64,000 bases of DNA from an uncultured Lachnospiraceae bacterium (GCA_900317505.1 ONHB01000001.1:62001-126000), one strand, 5' to 3'. Positions 16,465 through 26,296 are shown, numbered from the stretch's first letter. Translations and numbers: made by a program. The notes: generated by a model from the letters alone, not told the origin.

Positions 16465-16974
16465 TTATAAACCTGGGTTTAATCCCGGTACATCAAAGGA
16501 TCCGGAAAGGATCTGTTGAAAATCACCTGAAATATCAACACTGGGCGGAGTAATAATTAAAATAAAATGAGAAATCTTTTGTAAATTTCCGCCGATTGCA
16601 AAGCAGGAACCGGATGTAAAATCAATGATTCTCTGGGCAATATCTACATCAAGGCCTTCGAGATTTAATACAACCGTTCTGTTTTGTAATAATGTCTCGG
16701 TAATTTCACGTGCATCATCTACAGAGGTGGGTTTAATCACACATACTTCCATACCATTTGTACCTGTCTTTCTCACCTGTTTTAAAGGAGTAACCTTAGA
16801 AGCAGGTTTGGATTTTGGTTTTTCTTCTTCGTAATCATTGTCTGCTTTTACTGATGTTCTTTTACGATGAGGTTCTTCGATTTCTTCTTCATCATCATAA
16901 TCATCAAAATCGTCATCATCCATATCATCATCACCAAACTTAATGGATGATAAGAATTTATCCATTACACTCAT
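16465..16974 (-). CDS. sepF: Cell division protein SepF
   Basis: SepF anchors FtsZ to the membrane and shapes the division septum. The 169 residues have a short N-terminal membrane-binding helix (MSVMDKFLSSIKFG), a very acidic and then charged linker (about 15-65), and the C-terminal SepF fold from about 75 with RTVVLNLEGLDVDIAQRIIDF and GSCFAIGGNLQKIS. It directly follows yggS with a 10-base gap, the standard yggS-sepF order of Gram-positive bacteria. The run of Asp and Glu in the linker is more extreme than usual. Confidence 0.95.
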   Translation of the reverse strand: MSVMDKFLSSIKFGDDDMDDDDFDDYDDEEEIEEPHRKRTSVKADNDYEEEKPKSKPASKVTPLKQVRKTGTNGMEVCVIKPTSVDDAREITETLLQNRTVVLNLEGLDVDIAQRIIDFTSGSCFAIGGNLQKISHFILIITPPSVDISGDFQQILSGSFDVPGLNPGL

Positions 16975-16984
16975 GCTCTTTCTC

Positions 16985-17683
16985 CTATTGTTTTATACTA
17001 TAATCTCTTTCGCCGAAAATACCGGTACCAACTCTGACATAGGTTGCGCCCTCTTCTACGGCGACTTCATAATCACCAGACATTCCCATTGACAGAACAT
17101 CCATACATATATTATCAATGTTTTTCTTTATTATGTCAACAGATAATTGCTTTAATTGCGCAAAATATTGGCGATTTTGCTCCGGATCTTCAACATATGG
17201 TGCTATTGTCATCAATCCTTTGACATGGATTCCGGGAAGCTTTGCAATTTCAGACACAAGTGCGATCGCATCATCGGTTGTCGTACCAAATTTGGTCTCT
17301 TCTGCGGCCACATTGACCTCGATCAGGATATCCACTTCCACGTTTTTCTTGAGTGCTTCCTTACTGATCTCTTCAGCAAGTCTGAGACTGTCTACGCTGT
17401 GGATCAAAGCAACCTTATCTACAATATATTTTACTTTGTTTCTCTGTAAATGACCGATCATATGCCATTTGATATCTTTTGGAAGTACTTCGTATTTATC
17501 AACCAGCTCCTGAACCTTGTTTTCTCCAAAATTGCGGCAGCCATGGTTGTAAATCTCTTCCAGCATGGGAACAGGCTTTGTCTTGCTGACAGCAATTAAG
17601 GTAACATCTTCCGGATTGCGATTGCTGCGCGCACAGGCCTTTTCTATATTGTCTTTTACAGCATCATAATTAGCGGTTAACAT
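16985..17683 (-). CDS. yggS: YggS/YlmE family PLP homeostasis protein
   Basis: A pyridoxal phosphate-binding protein of the alanine-racemase-like TIM barrel fold that balances cellular PLP and amino acids without known catalysis. The PLP lysine lies in LIAVSKTKP and the family segments NFGENKVQEL, WHMIGHLQRNK and LSMGMSGDYEVAV are all intact. A GTG at 17692 is in frame, but GAGGG sits eight bases before ATG 17683, so I take the ATG (232 residues). It is placed between the HlyD-like gene and sepF. Confidence 0.94.
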   Translation of the reverse strand: MLTANYDAVKDNIEKACARSNRNPEDVTLIAVSKTKPVPMLEEIYNHGCRNFGENKVQELVDKYEVLPKDIKWHMIGHLQRNKVKYIVDKVALIHSVDSLRLAEEISKEALKKNVEVDILIEVNVAAEETKFGTTTDDAIALVSEIAKLPGIHVKGLMTIAPYVEDPEQNRQYFAQLKQLSVDIIKKNIDNICMDVLSMGMSGDYEVAVEEGATYVRVGTGIFGERDYSIKQ

Positions 17684-17703
17684 GAAATACACCCTCTTTT
17701 TCT

Positions 17704-19119
17704 TTATTCGTTGATAAAATCATCTTCATTGATGCTTTCTGCATCCAATACAATATAATCATACTCGAGCAGACCGTAGTTGGTATTGGATTTTACGATG
17801 GAATACTCATCATTGGAATAAAGGATCGTAATTTCCTTGAAATCTGCAAAGCCCTTATTGATATTGTAAACACCGATCAGGGTGCCGACCTTGCTGATCG
17901 GATATTTATCCGTGGAATCCGGCTTGCAGATATTATCACCGACGCGTAACGAGTAGGTATCTACATAATAATCGGTTTCTGATTCCGAATAAATCGGAAT
18001 GGTAAGCTTTTCGGTAACGGTCGCTCCGTTTTCATCCTGAGTTTCCCGCATGAAATATTCGACATTGCCTTTTTCGTCTGTGGCAGCGTATTCCTTGGGA
18101 ATCAGGTAAAATTCCTTTTCTACAATGGCACTGTTGGGAATCTTCAGACCGTTTTCATTTTGTAATATGATCTCGATATCAATGGTACGGTCTTTTGCAA
18201 AGGTGATCATGGAATTGTTGAATTGAAGCTCTACCAGCGACTGTTCGGCTCCTCTTTCTATGACGTTGACCTTGCCCCAGGAAATATTCTGATTCTTTAA
18301 AAACTTGACTTCCACATAGCCCTCGTCCTCTAACTGGGATATACGGCTTGTATCGACCAACACCACAATGGACCATTGCTCGGAATGTATGATCTTGTAG
18401 ACCGGATCATTGGCGCCGATCAGTTCATTGTCATTGAGCTGAACCTTGGTATTTTCATCGAAATTTTTAAATTCATCGATCGTAAGGCTCTGTGGTGAAA
18501 CCGATTCATAGCCGTCGGTATTGTATACGACAACACCGCTTTCCGGTGCATAATAAAAATCCACGTTGCCCTTGTAATCTGTGCTCTTTAAATTGCTCAG
18601 CATATTGTAATTGCTAAGCTTTAAGACCTCGCCCAGTGTGTCATAGGAAAAATCATATGTCACATTGAACTTTTCGTCGGAATAATTGTGGGTAAAATCA
18701 ATAAAATCACTGCGAAGCTCTTTCAGATCATTGGCTGACAGCATTTCTGAGGAATTGTCGTCCATAATCTCGGCCATATGTCCGGTCTGATCCAGAGAAT
18801 ACACCAGATCCCCACAGGCAACATGCTCACCTTCGTGGGCAAAATAGTTGATATATCCGGATGAATTGGCGGAAACAACATTTTCATCCCTTAAGATCAT
18901 GCCGGTGTAGACATTGGATAAGCTTAAGGAACCTTTTTGTACCTCGTATCTGTTGACATGTCCTTTGGTGAAAAAAAGAATAACGCAGATCACAATGTAT
19001 ACAAACATAACGGCAAAGATAATGACACCTGCATTGATATTGGCAAATCTGCGCCGTCCTTTCAGACTGATAATATTCGATTGTTTCTTTCTTCTTTTTC
19101 TTTTATTTCTGTTTGTCAA
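17704..19119 (-). CDS. HlyD-like single-pass membrane protein in the division cluster
   Basis: This 471-residue protein has a strongly basic N-terminus (NKRKRRKK), one membrane segment at about 30-51, and a large extracellular part. Residues around 60-110 resemble the biotinyl-lipoyl-like half motif of HlyD adaptor proteins (GYINYFAHEGEHVACGDLVY), with a second strand-rich part later. No ABC transporter or other export partner lies nearby; instead it stands between a D,D-carboxypeptidase and yggS-sepF. TTG is the start, with GGAG eight bases before. Similar proteins occur beside yggS/sepF in related Clostridia, so a role at the division site or cell wall is an inference worth testing. Confidence 0.75.
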   Translation of the reverse strand: MTNRNKRKRRKKQSNIISLKGRRRFANINAGVIIFAVMFVYIVICVILFFTKGHVNRYEVQKGSLSLSNVYTGMILRDENVVSANSSGYINYFAHEGEHVACGDLVYSLDQTGHMAEIMDDNSSEMLSANDLKELRSDFIDFTHNYSDEKFNVTYDFSYDTLGEVLKLSNYNMLSNLKSTDYKGNVDFYYAPESGVVVYNTDGYESVSPQSLTIDEFKNFDENTKVQLNDNELIGANDPVYKIIHSEQWSIVVLVDTSRISQLEDEGYVEVKFLKNQNISWGKVNVIERGAEQSLVELQFNNSMITFAKDRTIDIEIILQNENGLKIPNSAIVEKEFYLIPKEYAATDEKGNVEYFMRETQDENGATVTEKLTIPIYSESETDYYVDTYSLRVGDNICKPDSTDKYPISKVGTLIGVYNINKGFADFKEITILYSNDEYSIVKSNTNYGLLEYDYIVLDAESINEDDFINE

Positions 19120-19146
19120 AACCTACACTCCAATATCAGGAATTAT

Positions 19147-20139
19147 TTACGACTGGTTGACGGTCGAGATCAGATCGTACATTTCATCATAGAGATAATC
19201 CCTCTGGGTACATTTTAAAATCACGGATATGTAAGGATTTCCGTAAGAATCCTTGGATAATAAAACCAGACAGTTGCCGGCAGCGCTTGTCGTACCGGTC
19301 TTGCCGCCGATTACGACTACCCCTCCGGGAACGCTGTGGTTGCCATTGATAAAATAATTGGTTGATTTTAATGTCAGCTCCTTGGGCTCGCCCAGAGCAT
19401 CATGGTACACACCGGTATATTCATTGGATGATATGATCTGGATAAATTCATCATATTTGATGGCTTCATTGAAGATCAGATACATGTCATAAGCAGTCAC
19501 ATAGTGTGCATCCTGTGTCAGTCCGTGCGGATTCATAAAGTGACAGTTGGTCGCACCGAGTGCCAGCGCTTCGGTATTCATAAGCTCCACAAACTGGTCC
19601 ACACTTCCGGAAATATACTCTGCTATCATCACGGCAGCATCATTGCCGGATGCGATCAATAAAGCATGCAGCGCCTGATCTAAGGTCATGGTATCTCCGG
19701 GAGATATGCCGACGAGGCTTGCACCGGATTCCTGAATGGTCACGTTGGAGGACGCAGTCAGGATATCATCGAGGTTGCCGTATTTGAGCGCGATGATGGC
19801 GGTCATAACCTTGGTAAGGCTTGCAGGATTTAACTGCTCCGTACCGTTTTTGTTGTAAAGAACCTGATGATTGTTGAGATCGCAAAGAAGCACTGCTTCC
19901 GACTGTGAGGTATCGATCATGGTATTGTTGGATACGCTGTCTGTGATCACACACAGATCCTCAGCGAAAAAGGAAGCACGGTCTCCCTTGTCTGTTCCGG
20001 TAAAACGGTACGCAGAAACAGGGCTGCTTAAATCATACTCCATGCTATATGGCTTAGATTTTTCACAACCCGTTAATACAGATGATATTAAAATAAAAAT
20101 ACATACGATCAGATATTTTGCTTTATTTGTACATTTCAC
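19147..20139 (-). CDS. D-alanyl-D-alanine carboxypeptidase, lipoprotein (peptidase S11)
   Basis: A penicillin-binding enzyme that trims pentapeptide side chains of peptidoglycan. The three S11 motifs are present: SLTK (S107, K110), SGN (164-166) and KTGTT near the C-terminal region. The frame stays open to TTG 20163, but that codon has no ribosome binding site; GAGGAG precedes GTG 20139, which yields a basic N-terminus, a hydrophobic stretch and a lipobox LTGC with C25, so I choose GTG (331 residues). It would be a membrane-anchored lipoprotein. It starts within the end of mgsA (17-base overlap). Confidence 0.9.
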   Translation of the reverse strand: MKCTNKAKYLIVCIFILISSVLTGCEKSKPYSMEYDLSSPVSAYRFTGTDKGDRASFFAEDLCVITDSVSNNTMIDTSQSEAVLLCDLNNHQVLYNKNGTEQLNPASLTKVMTAIIALKYGNLDDILTASSNVTIQESGASLVGISPGDTMTLDQALHALLIASGNDAAVMIAEYISGSVDQFVELMNTEALALGATNCHFMNPHGLTQDAHYVTAYDMYLIFNEAIKYDEFIQIISSNEYTGVYHDALGEPKELTLKSTNYFINGNHSVPGGVVVIGGKTGTTSAAGNCLVLLSKDSYGNPYISVILKCTQRDYLYDEMYDLISTVNQS

Positions 20140-20518
20140 GCCACTCGAGATCTCCTCTGTCAAGTGATTTAATCAGTAGTTCGGCGCTTGCTAAATTGGT
20201 AGCAAGCGGTATATTGTGCATATCGCATAATTTAACGACATTGTTGACATCCGGCTCATGGCTCTTTGGTGTAAGCGGATCCCTTAAAAAGATAACAAGG
20301 TCGATCTGATTGTGCTCAATCTGGGCACCGATCTGCTGCTCTCCGCCTAAATGGCCTGCCAGATATTTGTGGACATTTAAGTTGGTAACCTCTTCGATCA
20401 GCCGGCCGGTTGTTCCGGTTGCATATAGTTCGTTTTTACTCAATATTCCTCGATACGCGATACAGAAATTCTGCATCAGTTTTTTCTTTGCATCATGTGC
20501 GATTAATGCAATGTTCAT
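20123..20518 (-). CDS. mgsA: Methylglyoxal synthase
   Basis: MgsA converts dihydroxyacetone phosphate to methylglyoxal, a bypass of lower glycolysis that relieves sugar phosphate build-up. The 131-residue product shows the phosphate-binding [11 protein letters not shown], the [13 protein letters not shown] segment and the [10 protein letters not shown] motif with the catalytic Asp. H8 in IALIAHD is also conserved. Its position inside a cell wall and shape operon, 15 bases after rodA and overlapping the carboxypeptidase gene, is odd for a metabolic enzyme but the sequence leaves no doubt about the family. Confidence 0.95.
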   Translation of the reverse strand: MNIALIAHDAKKKLMQNFCIAYRGILSKNELYATGTTGRLIEEVTNLNVHKYLAGHLGGEQQIGAQIEHNQIDLVIFLRDPLTPKSHEPDVNNVVKLCDMHNIPLATNLASAELLIKSLDRGDLEWREMYK

Positions 20519-20533
20519 TGAAATCCCTCTCTC

Positions 20534-21646
20534 CTAACTGTATTTTCGTACTCCCTGCAGTCTGACATTTAATACAAACCCCATACCTATATACAAACTC
20601 AACAGGGAAGTAAGACCATAGCTTACAAATGGCAGTGGCAGACCGGTATTGGGCATAAGCCCCGTTGCAACTGCAATATTCATAAAGCTCTGGAATCCGA
20701 TGATGGTTCCCATACCTATACATATCACGGCTCCTTCGATATCGGGAGCCCTTTTCGCAACTAATATGCATTCTATGGAAATCAGCATCAATAATACAAT
20801 AACAATACATCCACCGATAAATCCAAGCTCTTCACCGATAATTGCAAAAATAAAGTCGGTCTGTGGCTCGGATATGAAATTGCCGTTTTTAACGGATGCA
20901 ATCTCATTGTTGTTTAAGCCCTTTCCGGTCAGCCGGCCGGAGCCTATGGCAATTTTGGAATTGTTTTGCTGGTAGCCTTCGGTATTGACATATTCATCCG
21001 GATGCAGCCATGCCATAATACGGTTCTGCTGATAGTCCTTGAGGATCTTCTGGTCTTCCTGCAGGATCAGGGAAAGCATTATCACGCCGATCGGAATGAT
21101 GATTGCCAAAGCACCGAAAATGATCTTGTAATTCAGTCCACCGGCATATAACAGGATACAAAAAATGATGATCAGCATGATACTGGTGGAAAGGTCCGGC
21201 TGCTTGTAGATCAGATACCATTGCGGGATAAACAGCAATACCATAAACAACAGATTCTTGAATGTATTAAAATGTTCCTTATGTTTCATAATATACTGTG
21301 CATAAAATAAAATCAATAAAATTTTGGCCGTTTCGGATGGCTGGAAACGGATACCGGCAATGGTGATCCAACGCTGTGCATTGTTGGAGGAATCGCCGAC
21401 AAAATTAACCAGGATCAGCAGCCCTAAATTCAGGAAATACATAACCCAGTAAAACTTTAAAAATATATGATAATCAAACAGGGAAATCACAACCATCAAA
21501 AAAACACCGACAATCAGTCCGACCATCTGCTTGGACTGAACCTCGGAATTAGCACTGCCGATTGCTAATATTCCGATAACGGAAATAGCAATCAGCATAA
21601 TGACTAATTTGAAATTGTAATCGATCACACGATATCTTTTAAGCAC
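20534..21646 (-). CDS. rodA: SEDS peptidoglycan glycosyltransferase, RodA-like
   Basis: A polytopic SEDS protein of 370 residues with about ten membrane segments, which polymerises glycan strands together with a class B penicillin-binding protein. Family segments include AQRWITIAGIRFQPSETAKI in the first half, KGLNNNEIASVKNGNFISEPQTDFIFAIIGEELGF (part of the large outer loop) and LPLPFVSYGLTSLL near the end. Lying a few genes downstream of mreBCD and PBP2 it is most likely RodA, the elongation enzyme, and not FtsW or SpoVE, though these are hard to separate by sequence. Confidence 0.92.
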   Translation of the reverse strand: MLKRYRVIDYNFKLVIMLIAISVIGILAIGSANSEVQSKQMVGLIVGVFLMVVISLFDYHIFLKFYWVMYFLNLGLLILVNFVGDSSNNAQRWITIAGIRFQPSETAKILLILFYAQYIMKHKEHFNTFKNLLFMVLLFIPQWYLIYKQPDLSTSIMLIIIFCILLYAGGLNYKIIFGALAIIIPIGVIMLSLILQEDQKILKDYQQNRIMAWLHPDEYVNTEGYQQNNSKIAIGSGRLTGKGLNNNEIASVKNGNFISEPQTDFIFAIIGEELGFIGGCIVIVLLMLISIECILVAKRAPDIEGAVICIGMGTIIGFQSFMNIAVATGLMPNTGLPLPFVSYGLTSLLSLYIGMGFVLNVRLQGVRKYS

Positions 21647-21666
21647 GTTTAATCTCCTATGGTTCC

Positions 21667-21882
21667 TTACCAGAATACATTGATCTTTCTTTTTGAAAAT
21701 TCCAACTCCAATGTACTGGTATCAATCTGCATGTATTTACAAAGGATTTTTGCAATATCCTTTTTTATCATTTCCATAACCTCAGGCGAACAGTCGATCC
21801 GATCTGAAATCAGAAGTATTTTTAAGCGATCTTTTGCAATCTGACTGGATTTCTTTCTTTTAAAAGACCAAAAACTGCGCAT
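21667..21882 (-). CDS. minE: Cell division topological factor MinE
   Basis: MinE drives MinD off the membrane and so positions the MinC division inhibitor. The 71-residue product has an N-terminal amphipathic region (MRSFWSFKRKKS), an AKDRLKILLISDR segment that is the MinD-contact strand/helix, and a C-terminal dimer domain ending SKRKINVFW. A GTG at 21891 is in frame but AGGAGG is eight bases from ATG 21882, which I use. It lies 20 bases after minD, completing minC-minD-minE. A MinE-type system, not MinJ/DivIVA, therefore sets the division site here. Confidence 0.92.
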   Translation of the reverse strand: MRSFWSFKRKKSSQIAKDRLKILLISDRIDCSPEVMEMIKKDIAKILCKYMQIDTSTLELEFSKRKINVFW

Positions 21883-21902
21883 ATCAAACACCTCCTATAT
21901 GA

Positions 21903-22694
21903 CTATACTCTTTGAAAAATACCGTTTAACCGAAACCAGATTGATTTTTCCTTTTCGGGTGAATATAAAGGTACATCTTCGCCGAGAATTCGTTTACAGA
22001 TGTTCATATATGCCTTGCCGGCAGGTGTGTCGCTGCACACAAGCGGTTCGCCGTGATTGGTTGATATGACAATGTTTTCATCGTCATAAATGGCACCGAT
22101 CAGATGGATGGATAAAATATCAACAACATCATCAATACTCATCATATCCCCGCGTTTGATCATCTCAGGGCGTAAGCGGTTGACAACTAAGTCGATCTGC
22201 CCCATCTCGTAGGCATTTAACAATCCGATGATACGGTCTGCATCCCGGATGGCTGATACCTCAGGGGTCGTGACCACGATGGCGCGGTCCGCTCCTGCGA
22301 CTGCATTTTTAAAGCCCTGCTCAATACCTGCGGGACAGTCCAAGATAATGTAATCAAACTGGTCCTTTAACTGGTCGGTCAGCTTTTTCATTTGTTCCGG
22401 ATTGACGGAATCCTTGTCCCTTGTCTGGGCACTAGGAAGAAGGCTTAAGCCCGGATAACGCTTGTCCTTAATGAGGGCCTGCTTGATCCGGCAGTTTCCT
22501 TCAATGACATCGACCAAATTGTATACAATCCTGTTTTCCAAGCCTAAAACAACATCCAGATTGCGTAAGCCGATGTCGGTATCGATCAGGACCACTTTTT
22601 TGCCGAGAACGGCAAGCCCTGTTCCGATATTTGCACTTGTGGTGGTTTTACCAACTCCACCTTTACCTGATGTGACGACAATTACTTCACTCAT
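21903..22694 (-). CDS. minD: Septum site-determining ATPase MinD
   Basis: MinD is the membrane-cycling ATPase that carries MinC. The 263-residue product starts with SEVIVVTSGKGGVGKTTTSANIG in part, the deviant Walker A motif with K11 and K16, followed by VLIDTDIGLRNLDV and DYIILDCPAGIE. The C-terminus ends in the short amphipathic helix (SIWFRLNGIFQRV) that inserts in the membrane. It sits between minC and minE. Confidence 0.97.
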   Translation of the reverse strand: MSEVIVVTSGKGGVGKTTTSANIGTGLAVLGKKVVLIDTDIGLRNLDVVLGLENRIVYNLVDVIEGNCRIKQALIKDKRYPGLSLLPSAQTRDKDSVNPEQMKKLTDQLKDQFDYIILDCPAGIEQGFKNAVAGADRAIVVTTPEVSAIRDADRIIGLLNAYEMGQIDLVVNRLRPEMIKRGDMMSIDDVVDILSIHLIGAIYDDENIVISTNHGEPLVCSDTPAGKAYMNICKRILGEDVPLYSPEKEKSIWFRLNGIFQRV

Positions 22695-22730
22695 AGAAAA
22701 CCTCCGATTTTCATCATCGTCCCCCGGAAT

Positions 22731-23423
22731 TTAGAACTGATATTCCGGTAATTCTTTGGTAAAGTCCAATTCCGAAAATGTAAATTTGCCATCTTTAATA
22801 TAGGCAATTTTCGGCTGTTTTTTATTCAGGGTAAATAATTCTCTTTTTTCCTTGCGGTACTTTATCTTGCCGATTTTTAGGTTTTCTGCGGAAAATTCCA
22901 AAGCTGCGATAAAACGGCTTTCATCTTCCTTTTTACCGGCAAAAACGGTTCCGTAAATTGTTCCCAAAACAATGACGTTTCCTTTTGCAAATATGGCGGC
23001 GCCCTTTTCAACATTGCCCAAGACAATGATGTTACCATCGGTTTCCAAAGAGAAACCGTCGGTCAGGCTGCCTTTGTAAAATTCAAAACATCCACTGGTC
23101 TTTTGAGAATTTTTATCCTGTGCCTGCTTTTTGATTTCATCCAGACATTTGGAAAAATATGTATTTTCCTCCTGATTGGTACATACCACACATATGATGT
23201 TTATCTGACTGACCTCTAAAATGGCACTGGTCAGTGCTTCTATTTCATCATCTGATAATTCACGTCCTTCAAAACGGAGGACTATCGATGCATTTTTGAA
23301 AAAAGAAGCTGTTTTTTCAAAGCTTGTACGCGTATCCTGCAGGATTTTTTCAAAATCGGCTTTATCGGACAGTCTTACGGAAATTCCATTTGGAAAACTT
23401 TTGATAATAACATTTCCGTTCAT
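22731..23423 (-). CDS. minC: Septum site-determining protein MinC
   Basis: MinC blocks FtsZ polymer assembly away from mid-cell. The 230-residue product has an N-terminal alpha/beta domain (NVIIKSFPNGISVRL, with LRFEGRELSDDEIEALTSAI) and a C-terminal right-handed beta-helix whose turns are visible as GNIIVLGNVEKGAAIFAKGN and VIVLGTIYGTVFAG. The length is normal. It follows PBP2 after 11 bases and precedes minD by 36 bases. Confidence 0.94.
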   Translation of the reverse strand: MNGNVIIKSFPNGISVRLSDKADFEKILQDTRTSFEKTASFFKNASIVLRFEGRELSDDEIEALTSAILEVSQINIICVVCTNQEENTYFSKCLDEIKKQAQDKNSQKTSGCFEFYKGSLTDGFSLETDGNIIVLGNVEKGAAIFAKGNVIVLGTIYGTVFAGKKEDESRFIAALEFSAENLKIGKIKYRKEKRELFTLNKKQPKIAYIKDGKFTFSELDFTKELPEYQF

Positions 23424-23434
23424 AGCAAAACCTC

Positions 23435-26296
23435 CTAATCTGTGTTGGACACGTTGGTATTGGTATCGGTTGCCGTACCATCGATCAGCTCGTCCACATT
23501 TTCAAGCCGATAATAGTATTTATATATATCCTGCGTCAACTGAGCGGCAAAATCAGATGCATAACCAAACGCAATACGTGTGGTAACACTGATCTCCGGA
23601 TTCTCATAAGGCGCATAGCTGACAAATAAAGCGTGGTTGGGACGGCTCTTGCTCTCCTGGGCAGTACCTGTTTTTCCGGCAACATTGACCTGCATATCTG
23701 AATAATATTTTTTGGATTCCACAACCTTACGCATACCGGCGTGGATCGCATTCCAGGTGGACGGTGCCAGATCGACGGTGTTGCGGACGGTCGGATTGTA
23801 ATCCTTTATCAGGTTGCCGTTGGAATCGGTTACCTTGTCCAATAAGCTTAAGTTGTAACAGGTGCCACTGTTGGCTACGGTTGTCACATAACGTGCCAGA
23901 CCGATGGTCGTATAGTTGTTGGTACCCTGTCCGATCGCAGAACGGATCGCGTCTGTATCGGAAACACGCGGGGCTTCTTCGGTGATCTCTACACCTGTCT
24001 TTTCGGAAAGACCAAACAGATCGGCGTATTTGGAAAGCTTGGCTAAGCCCACTTCGGAATTGTATGTGCCGTTGGAAATTCCCAGTCGGTAACCCATCTC
24101 ATAAAAGAAATAGTTGCAGGAATGTTCGATCGCACCGGACACATTTAACGGACCATGCGTGGATGACGGATAGATCCAGCATCTCGCAGGCGGTGTCAGG
24201 GTATCCCAGATACCTTTACAGGTAACGGTCTCTCCGGTTGATACAACACCCTCTTCCAAAGCTGCTGCAGCCGATACCATCTTGAAGGTGGAACCGGGTG
24301 CGGATGTCTGCTGTGTGGCATAATCCCAGAGAGGTCTGGAAAGGTCACTGTTTAAGCGTGCATAATATTCGGAATTGTTGATCTTGTTATTGTCATATCC
24401 CGGATAGGAAACCAGGGCTAAGATTTCGCCACTGTTAACATCGGTAATAACAACGGATCCGGAGCATGGATCAAGGGCAAGCTGGGCCGGAGTGATCTCT
24501 AAATTGGAAATCTTACCGAGGATAAAGTTGAACGGGCTCAAGGTTCCGTTGGCAACGGTAGCCCTCTCTGCTGCGGTTCCCGATATAATGCCCTGATCAT
24601 ATAAAAGTAAACAGATGGATTTACCGGAAACGGTATTTTCAGCAATCATGTATTTATACAATCTTTTGTGGAAGGTTGTACTATTTTTTAAGGCTTCAAA
24701 CAGATAATCCTGAATAGCCTGATAAATCTGATCGGAATCGGAATACTGGTTTTCAAGCTGCAGCTTGGATATATCAATCCAGTTCATGGCGATCAGATGC
24801 ATGAGATATTCCTGTAAGCTGATGGATTCGTCGGTATGCCATGCAACATATACTGCATCATTACGGTCAATCTCATCGGTAAGGATAATTCCCTGATCAG
24901 AAAGTAGCGAAACGATAAAAAGCTGATATACCTGATATTCCTTGCTTGTCTGATCATAAGGCTGAGGATTGTCATTTAACATGGATTTTAAGGTATTGAT
25001 AACCTGATCCTGTTTGACTTCAAATGCCTGATAAACGCTCTTTTCCAGATCGGTAGCATCATCCTTGGAAAAATGTTCGATATCGATGATACTGTTGTTG
25101 ATCAGTGCATAGTATACATCATCGATCGGTATTACGATATTGCTCGCAGATGCATTTTCCGGAGGCGTATATTCTTTGATGTTTTTGATCTTGTTGACCA
25201 GAATTCCGGCAATTTTCTGTTCCAGAAGATTGTAAACAGCCTTTTGCAGATCCTTATCAATCGTCAGATATACATCATTTCCGGCACTCGGCTCTTTCCG
25301 GTTGCTGGTCTCAATTACTTTACCCATATTGTTGACAAATACGGTTTCAGAGCCCTTTTGTCCCTGCAGTTCCGATTCCATGTAGGATTCAATACCGGCC
25401 TTACCAATGATATCTGTTGAAATATAGGAATCATCCTCTTTGGACAATTCTTCCAGTTCAGACTGGGATATTTTACCGGTATATCCGATGACATGGGAAA
25501 AATAGACACCATCTACATATTTACGGATCGTATCCTCTGCAATGGAAACACCGTCCAAGCTGGAGGCGTTTTCCATGACAACTGCAACGGTCTCATCGGA
25601 AACATCTGTTGCAACCGTTGTGGCAATATATTTCTGGAAGTTGTTCAAACTCATGGCATAGCGGATATTGATCATTTTGAGCATCATTTCCTTACTATAC
25701 CCTTTTCCAATCTGGAAGGCACTTTTGTGATTATTGGGAACTGTGTATTCACCAATGGCAAACTTATTTTTTCCAGCCAGATAATTGATGACATCATCCG
25801 GTGTGGATGTTTTCTCGGCATAAGTCAGTTTATCTATGTAGGCTTTACCGTATATATCTGCCAAAAATCGCTGTAACTGTGTCCCGCTTACGGTAAACTG
25901 GTATTCTCCGTTGGAATCGAGAATGATATTGAAATCCGTAACAATGGAATCGCCGTTTTCTTCAATCATACCGATCAGTGTCTTGATCGTCTGGTTCAGT
26001 CTTTCGTTTTTATCACTGCCCGATTCATAGACATCTTCGATCGTAACGGAATATGCAAGCTCATTGTAGGCCAAAAGCTCGCCCTTGCGGTCGTAGATAT
26101 TTCCACGGGTGCTTGGGATGTTGCGTTCTTTTTTTATCTTGAGGGTAAACTCATCCAGATATGATTCACCGTTTACAATCTGTAAATTGAAAATGCGGTA
26201 GATGAGGATGATGCCTAAAACGAAAAACATTAAAATCAGGATAAAGTACCGGGACGTTATGAAATTAATAATGGAATCTCTGATTTTTTTAAACAA
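23435..26296 (-). CDS. mrdA: Penicillin-binding protein 2, class B transpeptidase with long insertion
   Basis: PBP2 crosslinks peptidoglycan during side-wall growth with RodA. The protein has an N-terminal membrane segment (16-36), a dimerisation domain (about 55-330) and a transpeptidase domain with SxxK at S669-K672, SCN at 726-728 and KTG at 875-877. At 953 residues it is some 300 longer than typical PBP2; much of the excess is an insertion at about 365-605, between LTIDKDLQKAV and SGSVVITDVNSGEILAL. It overlaps mreD by eight bases and lies between the mre and min genes. Large PBP2 forms of this kind occur in Lachnospiraceae. Confidence 0.95.
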   Translation of the reverse strand: MFKKIRDSIINFITSRYFILILMFFVLGIILIYRIFNLQIVNGESYLDEFTLKIKKERNIPSTRGNIYDRKGELLAYNELAYSVTIEDVYESGSDKNERLNQTIKTLIGMIEENGDSIVTDFNIILDSNGEYQFTVSGTQLQRFLADIYGKAYIDKLTYAEKTSTPDDVINYLAGKNKFAIGEYTVPNNHKSAFQIGKGYSKEMMLKMINIRYAMSLNNFQKYIATTVATDVSDETVAVVMENASSLDGVSIAEDTIRKYVDGVYFSHVIGYTGKISQSELEELSKEDDSYISTDIIGKAGIESYMESELQGQKGSETVFVNNMGKVIETSNRKEPSAGNDVYLTIDKDLQKAVYNLLEQKIAGILVNKIKNIKEYTPPENASASNIVIPIDDVYYALINNSIIDIEHFSKDDATDLEKSVYQAFEVKQDQVINTLKSMLNDNPQPYDQTSKEYQVYQLFIVSLLSDQGIILTDEIDRNDAVYVAWHTDESISLQEYLMHLIAMNWIDISKLQLENQYSDSDQIYQAIQDYLFEALKNSTTFHKRLYKYMIAENTVSGKSICLLLYDQGIISGTAAERATVANGTLSPFNFILGKISNLEITPAQLALDPCSGSVVITDVNSGEILALVSYPGYDNNKINNSEYYARLNSDLSRPLWDYATQQTSAPGSTFKMVSAAAALEEGVVSTGETVTCKGIWDTLTPPARCWIYPSSTHGPLNVSGAIEHSCNYFFYEMGYRLGISNGTYNSEVGLAKLSKYADLFGLSEKTGVEITEEAPRVSDTDAIRSAIGQGTNNYTTIGLARYVTTVANSGTCYNLSLLDKVTDSNGNLIKDYNPTVRNTVDLAPSTWNAIHAGMRKVVESKKYYSDMQVNVAGKTGTAQESKSRPNHALFVSYAPYENPEISVTTRIAFGYASDFAAQLTQDIYKYYYRLENVDELIDGTATDTNTNVSNTD

